From Propionibacteriales bacterium (lineage in GTDB: Bacteria; Actinomycetota; Actinomycetes; Propionibacteriales; Propionibacteriaceae): DNA of 10,723 nt. The DNA is taken from assembly GCA_030453285.1 (NCBI GenBank), contig JAKDKP010000027.1:1-10723 (forward strand), written 5' to 3'. The notes below the pieces were generated by a model. The model saw only the letters and a list, made by a program, of their open reading frames with translations, ran no database searches and was not told where the DNA came from. The position numbers were made by a program, and so were the translations under genes. Below are positions 6,791-10,723 of this stretch, piece by piece (positions within the stretch are counted from its first letter, which is position 1; the number at the start of each line of letters is the position of its first letter).

Positions 6791-8083
6791 TCAGTGGCGA
6801 TCCTGCCCCGAGGGCAGAGCGTCGGTGGTCGGACGCTCTTTGTCGACGGGCGCGGGCCCCGCGACCCCGGGCTCGTCCGGGCCCCCGTCGGAGCTTGTCT
6901 GATCGGAGCTTGTCTGATCGGAGCTTGCTCTGTCGGGACTCGTCTCGTCGGGGGCAGTCTTGTCCCGACCTGTCTCGTCGGGGATCGTCTCCCCGGCGTT
7001 CGGCTCGTCGCTACCGGCGATCACCGCGTCGACGTTCGGATCGAGCGCGGCGGCCGATCGGATGCTGTCGGCAAGCTCGGACTGGGACTGGGTCAGACGG
7101 GCGAGCGGGTTCTCGGGCCGGCGACGCGCCGCCGACAGCTTCTTCTCCGCCGGATCCGACGGCTCCAGCACCGAAATCTGCGGTGCATCGACGCGTAGCG
7201 CCTCCAAGGACAACGCCCCCAGTCGCAACACGATGCCGTCGGGTGACTGCGTGAAGTCAACGATGGTCGAGGGGGCAGTGTCGGCACCGCCGAGAAGGCC
7301 ACCGTCGACGTACACCGCGACGGAGTTGCCGAGTTGGTCGATGGCATCGTCGATCGTGACCGCAGCCGGCTGACCTGACTTGTTGGCACTGGACACCGCC
7401 AGAGGGCCGGTCCGGCGGAGGATCTCGCGGGCCACCGCATGATCGGGAACCCGTACGGCCACAGTCTGGTCGGTGTCCCCCAGATCCATGCCCAAGTTGG
7501 GCTGCGCGCGCAGGATCACGGTCAACGGGCCGGGCCAGTGGCGTGCTGTGAGCGCCTCCGCAGCGGCCGGCACGTCGGTCACCAAGGCCTTCACCAGTGC
7601 GGTGTCGGCAATCAGCACCGGCGGCGGCATGTCGCGACCGCGGCCCTTGGCCGCCAGCAGCTTGGCGACCGCTTCGGCCTCGTACGCATCGGCGCCGATC
7701 CCGTACACAGTGTCGGTGGGGATGACCACACACTCCCCCGCCTCCAGAGCATCCTGGGCCGCCTCGGCAGCACTCTCGGTATCGGTACCGTCCACCTTGA
7801 CCCAGGTGGGATCGGGCTCCGGTTCGGGGCAGGCCTGCTCGGTCAGTTCCTGATCGTGCGGTTCCGCATCCGTCGCGTCCCCGCTCCCGGCATCGTCAGC
7901 CTGGTCACCGATCTCGTCCTCGGTGACACCGCCGGGAACGTAGGGCTCGGCCACCAGCGGCTCGGACCCCTGCACCACATCATCGTCCAAGGGATCCTGG
8001 ATCGCATCGATGCCGTCGTCGGGTTGGTAGGCGGCAAAACCTTCCTTCGATTCGGCGGGCTCGTGGGGATCGGACACAGTCAC
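6791..8083 (-). CDS. tsaC: L-threonylcarbamoyladenylate synthase (TsaC/Sua5/YrdC) with long N- and C-terminal extensions
   Basis: TsaC makes threonylcarbamoyl-AMP from threonine, bicarbonate and ATP, the first step of t6A formation at position 37 of ANN-decoding tRNAs. With the GTG start at 8083 the protein has 430 residues, about twice the usual 190-220. The YrdC domain spans about 100-297: IPTDTVYGIGADA (121-133), the K-x-R site KGRGRD (146-151), HWPGPLTVIL (182-191), VAVRVPDH (208-215), SSANKSGQP (231-239) and STIVDF (272-277). Before it are about 98 acidic, Pro/Gly-rich residues. After it are about 130 residues with a basic patch (KKLSAARRR), then Asp/Ser/Thr pentapeptide repeats. The tail does not resemble the Sua5 C-terminal domain. 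The start is uncertain: the frame stays open to a GTG at 8218, but AGGA 7 bp before 8083 supports the shorter form. Confidence 0.88.
   Translation of the reverse strand: MTVSDPHEPAESKEGFAAYQPDDGIDAIQDPLDDDVVQGSEPLVAEPYVPGGVTEDEIGDQADDAGSGDATDAEPHDQELTEQACPEPEPDPTWVKVDGTDTESAAEAAQDALEAGECVVIPTDTVYGIGADAYEAEAVAKLLAAKGRGRDMPPPVLIADTALVKALVTDVPAAAEALTARHWPGPLTVILRAQPNLGMDLGDTDQTVAVRVPDHAVAREILRRTGPLAVSSANKSGQPAAVTIDDAIDQLGNSVAVYVDGGLLGGADTAPSTIVDFTQSPDGIVLRLGALSLEALRVDAPQISVLEPSDPAEKKLSAARRRPENPLARLTQSQSELADSIRSAAALDPNVDAVIAGSDEPNAGETIPDETGRDKTAPDETSPDRASSDQTSSDQTSSDGGPDEPGVAGPAPVDKERPTTDALPSGQDRH
6893..6982 (-). repeat. 15-bp coding minisatellite in the tsaC 3' part (pentapeptide repeats)
   Basis: Six in-frame 15-bp units encode PDETG, RDKTA, PDETS, PDRAS, SDQTS and SDQTS (residues 368-397), consensus [PS]-D-x-T-S, followed by a partial SDGG. 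The two units at 6893-6907 and 6908-6922 are identical at the DNA level; older copies have drifted, with Asp kept in all six. This looks like growth of a disordered tail by unit duplication, so copy number may differ between strains. Confidence 0.85.
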
Positions 8084-8090
8084 CCGGCAA

Positions 8091-8097
8091 TCCTGCC
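8091..8097 (-). promoter_or_regulatory. Ribosome-binding site supporting the tsaC GTG start
   Basis: GGCAGGA on the minus strand with AGGA ending 7 bases before the GTG at 8083-8081. No comparable site precedes the in-frame candidates at 8140 (ATG), 8128 (ATG) or 8218 (GTG). This favours the 430-residue product and leaves a 168-bp leader (8084-8251) after the prmC stop, in which I see no clear promoter or hairpin. Confidence 0.5.
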
Positions 8098-8251
8098 AGA
8101 CTCCGACCCGGCCCGGTCGTGGCGGCATCGAACGAGTCATCAGGGAACGCCGCTCACGACACCCGAATCGGACCGCGAACGCTGCCGCACCGCTGCCTCG
8201 AGCGAGAAACTCACCCACCGAGGGGCATGACGGCCCAATACGGGCGTCAGC

Positions 8252-9133
8252 TCAGCGGCGTCGAGCGGTGACGAAGCGTGGTCGGCCGGTCAGGTCCAGG
8301 TGATCGGCCACGGCCGTCCAACTCCCGTGGGCGACGAAGATCTCGACCGCCGAAGCGTGCTGCACCTCGGCGTGTTCGGCGGCGACGAGCCCCCCGGGTC
8401 GCAACAGTCTGGCCGCGGTCACCGCGAGCACCCGCATCGCGTCCAACCCATCCTGCCCGGAGAACAGAGCCAGATGTGGATCGTGATCCCGTACGTCGGG
8501 AGCCACCGACTCCCAGGCCTCGAGGGGAATGTAGGGCGGGTTGCACACCACCACATCGACGGTGCCGTCCAACTCACCGAAGACGTCGGCAAGATCCCCC
8601 TGCACGAGATCGGCGCCCGTGCCCGCCAGGTTGTCCATGGCGTACGACAGCGCGTCCTCGCTGAGTTCGCAGGCATGCAGGTTGATGCCGGGCACCTCGT
8701 CGGTGATGGCGCGGGCGATCGCTCCTGAGCCGGTGCACAGGTCGGCGACGACCGGCGTGACCCCGTCGGCGATCAGGCGGTGCAACTCGGTGATGACGTG
8801 ACCGGTCATCACCTCGGTCTCGGGCCGCGGGGAGAAGACGCCGGGCCCGACCCGCAGGGTGCTGTGCCGGAAATGCGCGACGCCAGTGAGATGGTGCAGC
8901 GGTGTCCCCGCCGCACGCTCGGCGATCACCTCCGCATAGCGCCGGGCATCGGCCGCCCCGACGGTACCGACCATGATCAACTCCGCCGGAGAGCGTCCGA
9001 GCACGTACGCCAGCAGCGTGCGTGCCTCTGTCTCCGGCGACGGCGCGGGCAAGGTGGCAACGGCCCAGCGGAGCAACGCCGTGGCCTCAGCCCTTGGGGC
9101 GGCAGGCACGACCGCCTCAGTGTCCTCAGGCAT
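8252..9133 (-). CDS. prmC: Release factor glutamine methyltransferase PrmC (HemK)
   Basis: PrmC N5-methylates the glutamine of the GGQ motif of class 1 release factors, using S-adenosylmethionine, and so speeds peptide release. The 293-residue protein has the helical N-terminal substrate-binding region (about 1-95), the linker motif FSPRPETE (100-107), the SAM motif [13 protein letters not shown] (129-140) and the catalytic NPPY (198-201) in [14 protein letters not shown]. The C-terminal part, [13 protein letters not shown], is the usual late Rossmann strand region. The ATG at 9133 overlaps the prfA end by 8 bp, and the ribosome-binding site is weak, so it is probably translated by coupling to prfA, whose product is its substrate. 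A longer frame to 9202 lies wholly in prfA and has an unlikely N-terminus. Confidence 0.95.
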   Translation of the reverse strand: MPEDTEAVVPAAPRAEATALLRWAVATLPAPSPETEARTLLAYVLGRSPAELIMVGTVGAADARRYAEVIAERAAGTPLHHLTGVAHFRHSTLRVGPGVFSPRPETEVMTGHVITELHRLIADGVTPVVADLCTGSGAIARAITDEVPGINLHACELSEDALSYAMDNLAGTGADLVQGDLADVFGELDGTVDVVVCNPPYIPLEAWESVAPDVRDHDPHLALFSGQDGLDAMRVLAVTAARLLRPGGLVAAEHAEVQHASAVEIFVAHGSWTAVADHLDLTGRPRFVTARRR

Positions 9134-10235
9134 CGGCACCAGCAGCGAGCCGGGCCTGCAGATCGGCCTCGGCCAACGCGTCCAGCACCGGCTGCAGGTC
9201 ACCGTTCAACACCGCATCAAGGTTGTGCGCCTTGAACCCGATCCGGTGGTCGGCGATCCGGTTCTCGGGATAGTTGTAGGTCCGGATCCGCTCGGAGCGG
9301 TCGACGGTACGGACCTGGCTGCGGCGGGCGTCGGAGGCGGACTGGGCGGCCTCCTCCTCGGCGGCGGTGACCAGCCGTGAGCGCAACATCCGCATCGCTT
9401 GTTCCCGGTTCTGCAGTTGGGAGCGCTCGTTCTGGCAACTCACCACGATCCCGGACGGCAGGTGGGTGATCCGTACGGCGGAGTCGGTGGTGTTGACGCC
9501 CTGGCCGCCGGGCCCGGATGCGCGGAAGACGTCGATCCGCAGGTCGGACTCGTTGAGTTCCACCTCGTCGGGTTCGACGTCGGGCATCACCAGCACCCCG
9601 GCGGCCGAGGTGTGCACCCGCCCCTGGGATTCGGTGACCGGGATGCGCTGCACGCGATGCACGCCGCCTTCGAACTTGAGGACCCCGTACGGCCCTCCGC
9701 TGGAATTGACGTTCTCGTACGAACTCGTCCCGGCTGCGGCCGACGCCTTGATGGCCACCGTCACCGACTTCCATCCACCGAGATCGGTGGGCTGGGCGTC
9801 CAGCTCGGTCACCTTCCAACCACGCGCCTCGGCATATCGGGTGTACATCCGGAGCAGGTCGGCGGCGAACAGGGCCGACTCCTCCCCACCCTCACCGGAC
9901 TTGATTTCCATGATCAGGTCGGAAAGGTCGTTGGGGTCCGAGGGCACCAGCAGACGCGTCACCCGTTCGGTGATCGCCGCCAGTCGCTCCTCCAGGCCGG
10001 GCAGTTCCTCGGCGAATCCGGGATCCTCGGCAGCGAGTTCGCGAGCAGCCTGTACGTCGGCCGACAGCGTCTCGTGTTCGGCCAAGGCCTTGATGATCGG
10101 CGTCAGCTCGGCATAGCGGCGACCGATCCGCCGCGCCCGGGCCACGTCGGCATGCACGGCCGGGTCGGCCATCTCGGACTCGAGGCCGGCGAACTCGGCG
10201 CGCAACGGCTCGGCGGCAGCAAATCCGGAAGGCAT
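9126..10235 (-). CDS. prfA: Peptide chain release factor 1 (RF1)
   Basis: RF1 ends translation at UAA and UAG. The 369-residue protein has an N-terminal helical domain (about 5-100), the conserved [10 protein letters not shown] entry (111-120), the stop-codon recognition tripeptide PVT (199-201) in [15 protein letters not shown], and the catalytic GGQ (243-245) in SGPGGQGVN. Near the C-terminus [16 protein letters not shown] matches the RF1 family. PVT/PAT marks RF1; RF2 would carry SPF. The ATG at 10235 has AGAGGA 8 bp upstream. The neighbouring prmC product methylates the glutamine at 245. Transcription may begin in the 111-bp gap after rpmE or come from leak-through past the hairpins there. 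Confidence 0.97.
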   Translation of the reverse strand: MPSGFAAAEPLRAEFAGLESEMADPAVHADVARARRIGRRYAELTPIIKALAEHETLSADVQAARELAAEDPGFAEELPGLEERLAAITERVTRLLVPSDPNDLSDLIMEIKSGEGGEESALFAADLLRMYTRYAEARGWKVTELDAQPTDLGGWKSVTVAIKASAAAGTSSYENVNSSGGPYGVLKFEGGVHRVQRIPVTESQGRVHTSAAGVLVMPDVEPDEVELNESDLRIDVFRASGPGGQGVNTTDSAVRITHLPSGIVVSCQNERSQLQNREQAMRMLRSRLVTAAEEEAAQSASDARRSQVRTVDRSERIRTYNYPENRIADHRIGFKAHNLDAVLNGDLQPVLDALAEADLQARLAAGADA

Positions 10236-10251
10236 GACGACGATCCTCTCA

Positions 10252-10278
10252 GTGAACGCAGATCTCGGTGAACGCAGA
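10252..10278 (-). repeat. Two direct copies of an 11-bp sequence in the prfA leader
   Basis: GTGAACGCAGA occurs at 10252-10262 and again at 10268-10278, a 16-bp period, just upstream of the prfA ribosome-binding site and abutting the large hairpin. A local duplication is the simplest explanation; a protein-binding role cannot be shown from sequence. Confidence 0.6.
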
Positions 10279-10310
10279 ACGCCGGACAGCCGACGGGCTG
10301 TCCGGCGTTC
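10277..10310 (-). terminator. Perfect 15-bp stem hairpin between rpmE and prfA
   Basis: Positions 10277-10291 and 10296-10310 are perfect inverted copies around the 4-base loop GACG, a very stable GC-rich stem. It lies 37 bp after the rpmE stop. There is no U-tract after it on the minus strand, so it is not a classical intrinsic terminator, but GC-rich stems without a U-tract are common at gene ends in actinobacteria. It probably ends or attenuates rpmE transcription, or stabilises the rpmE mRNA end. Confidence 0.7.
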
Positions 10311-10319
10311 GGACCGGTC

Positions 10320-10336
10320 GGGCGGACTGGCCGCCC
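10320..10336 (-). terminator. Small hairpin just after rpmE
   Basis: GGGCGG (10320-10325) pairs with CCGCCC (10331-10336) around a 5-base loop, 10 bp beyond the rpmE stop. It sits immediately before the larger 15-bp stem, giving two tandem hairpins at the end of rpmE. On its own the 6-bp stem is weak evidence. Confidence 0.4.
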
Positions 10337-10346
10337 AGCAGATGGG

Positions 10347-10556
10347 TCAAGACTTCTTGGCGTAACGCTTCTCGAAGCGGGCTACGCGGCCGCCGGTGTC
10401 AAGGATCTTCTGCTTGCCGGTGTAGAACGGGTGGCACTCGGAGCACACGTCGGCGCGCATGGTGCCGCTGGTCGCGGTGCTGCGGGTGGTGAACGAGTTG
10501 CCGCAGGTGCAGGACACCTGGGTCTCCACATACTCGGGGTGGATGTCAGCCTTCAT
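10347..10556 (-). CDS. rpmE: 50S ribosomal protein L31, zinc-binding (C+) form
   Basis: L31 bridges the ribosomal subunits on the large-subunit side. The 69-residue protein starts [16 protein letters not shown] and carries the four zinc ligands Cys16, Cys18, Cys38 and Cys41 (SCTCGN and [14 protein letters not shown]), the mark of the zinc-containing form; organisms with it often also have a cysteine-free paralogue induced under zinc shortage. The C-terminus [13 protein letters not shown] is typical. A strong GAGGAG lies about 7 bp before the ATG at 10556, so the longer upstream frame is rejected. The gene appears to be a separate unit, with its own leader upstream and hairpins downstream. Confidence 0.98.
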   Translation of the reverse strand: MKADIHPEYVETQVSCTCGNSFTTRSTATSGTMRADVCSECHPFYTGKQKILDTGGRVARFEKRYAKKS

Positions 10557-10634
10557 GGTTTTCTCCTCAGCCGTGCCGGGTCGCTGCCCCGCGGGATGCG
10601 GCGGCGTTCCGATGCGTGAACCGGCAACCGGTCC

Positions 10635-10663
10635 ATTGTGCCGCAGGCACACAACCAGACCAA
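10635..10663 (-). promoter_or_regulatory. Possible rpmE promoter
   Basis: On the minus strand TTGGTC (10658-10663) and CACAAT (10635-10640) are separated by exactly 17 bases, a loose match to a housekeeping sigma promoter (3/6 and 4/6). It would give a leader of about 70-75 bases. The -35 half lies inside the first copy of the 29-bp repeat, so every repeat carries the same TTGGTC. This is a pattern match only. Confidence 0.3.
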
Positions 10664-10723
10664 ACCGAGCCGCAGGCACACAACCAGACCAAACCGAGCC
10701 GCAGGCACACAACCAGACCAAAC
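10641..10723. repeat. 29-bp perfect tandem repeat upstream of rpmE
   Basis: Two full identical units (10641-10669 and 10670-10698) and 25 bases of a third (10699-10723) run to the window edge, so the true copy number is unknown. The unit begins CCGCAGGCACACAACC. Copies abut with no spacers, so this is a minisatellite and not a CRISPR array. The unit length is not a multiple of three and there is no gene-like frame of known type through it, so it is most likely non-coding. Confidence 0.9.

Noticed and set aside
5399..7198. Plus-strand open frame of 599 codons opposite atpI, wecA and tsaC
   Set aside because: It spans three real genes and an intergenic gap on the other strand, is rich in Gln, His, Arg and Asp, and repeats only because of the 15-bp units in tsaC. 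No start signal or domain.
7439..8230. Plus-strand open frame of 263 codons opposite tsaC
   Set aside because: Antisense shadow of the YrdC domain, with no ribosome-binding site or recognisable motif.
10347..10721. Long form of L31 starting near the window edge
   Set aside because: The extra 55 residues are translated from the tandem repeat and GC-rich leader, while MKADIHPEY with its strong ribosome-binding site is the normal start.
10641..10723. CRISPR array
   Set aside because: The 29-bp length is suggestive, but the copies touch with no spacers, so it is a tandem repeat.
1..10723. A novel defence, mobile or biosynthetic system
   Set aside because: Every gene belongs to a known housekeeping family in a known actinobacterial order, with uniform base and codon use and no integrase, transposase, terminal repeats or foreign-looking segment.

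Overview
This window is a compact, GC-rich block of bacterial housekeeping genes, and every gene I can support lies on the minus strand. Read in the direction of transcription (right to left) the order is rpmE - prfA - prmC - tsaC - wecA-like - atpI-like - atpZ-like - atpB - atpE - atpF - atpH - atpA - atpG (cut by the left edge). The rpmE/prfA/prmC/tsaC/wecA/atpI/atpB order is the one known around Rv1298-Rv1304 of Mycobacterium tuberculosis, so the organism is almost certainly an actinobacterium. atpF and atpH are separate genes here, not the mycobacterial b-delta fusion, which argues against a mycobacterium. A Propionibacteriaceae-like member would fit, but I cannot settle the family by reading.

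Right part (about 8252-10723): ribosomal protein L31 with its own leader, peptide chain release factor 1, and the methyltransferase PrmC that modifies the release factor's GGQ glutamine. rpmE is separated from prfA by two hairpins, one with a perfect 15-bp stem. A perfect 29-bp tandem repeat lies upstream of rpmE and runs off the window edge.

Middle part (5681-8083): a TsaC/Sua5-type threonylcarbamoyl-AMP synthase with unusually long low-complexity tails at both ends, followed after 3 bp by a WecA/TagO-type polyprenyl-phosphate sugar-1-phosphate transferase that starts a cell-wall polymer.

Left part (1-5521): the F1Fo ATP synthase operon, beginning with two small membrane proteins of the AtpI and AtpZ type, then the a, c, b, delta, alpha and partial gamma subunits. 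The 159-bp gap before this operon holds a perfect 8-bp dyad that fits the CRP/GlxR (TGTG-N8-CACA) pattern. The c subunit has the features of a proton-type ring. The alpha subunit carries a charged C-terminal extension of the kind described in mycobacteria.

I found no mobile element, CRISPR array, tRNA, rRNA or defence system. The most noteworthy items are the CRP-like dyad, the 29-bp repeats in front of rpmE, the enlarged TsaC with a 15-bp coding minisatellite, and a strong excess of the hexamer CGTACG.
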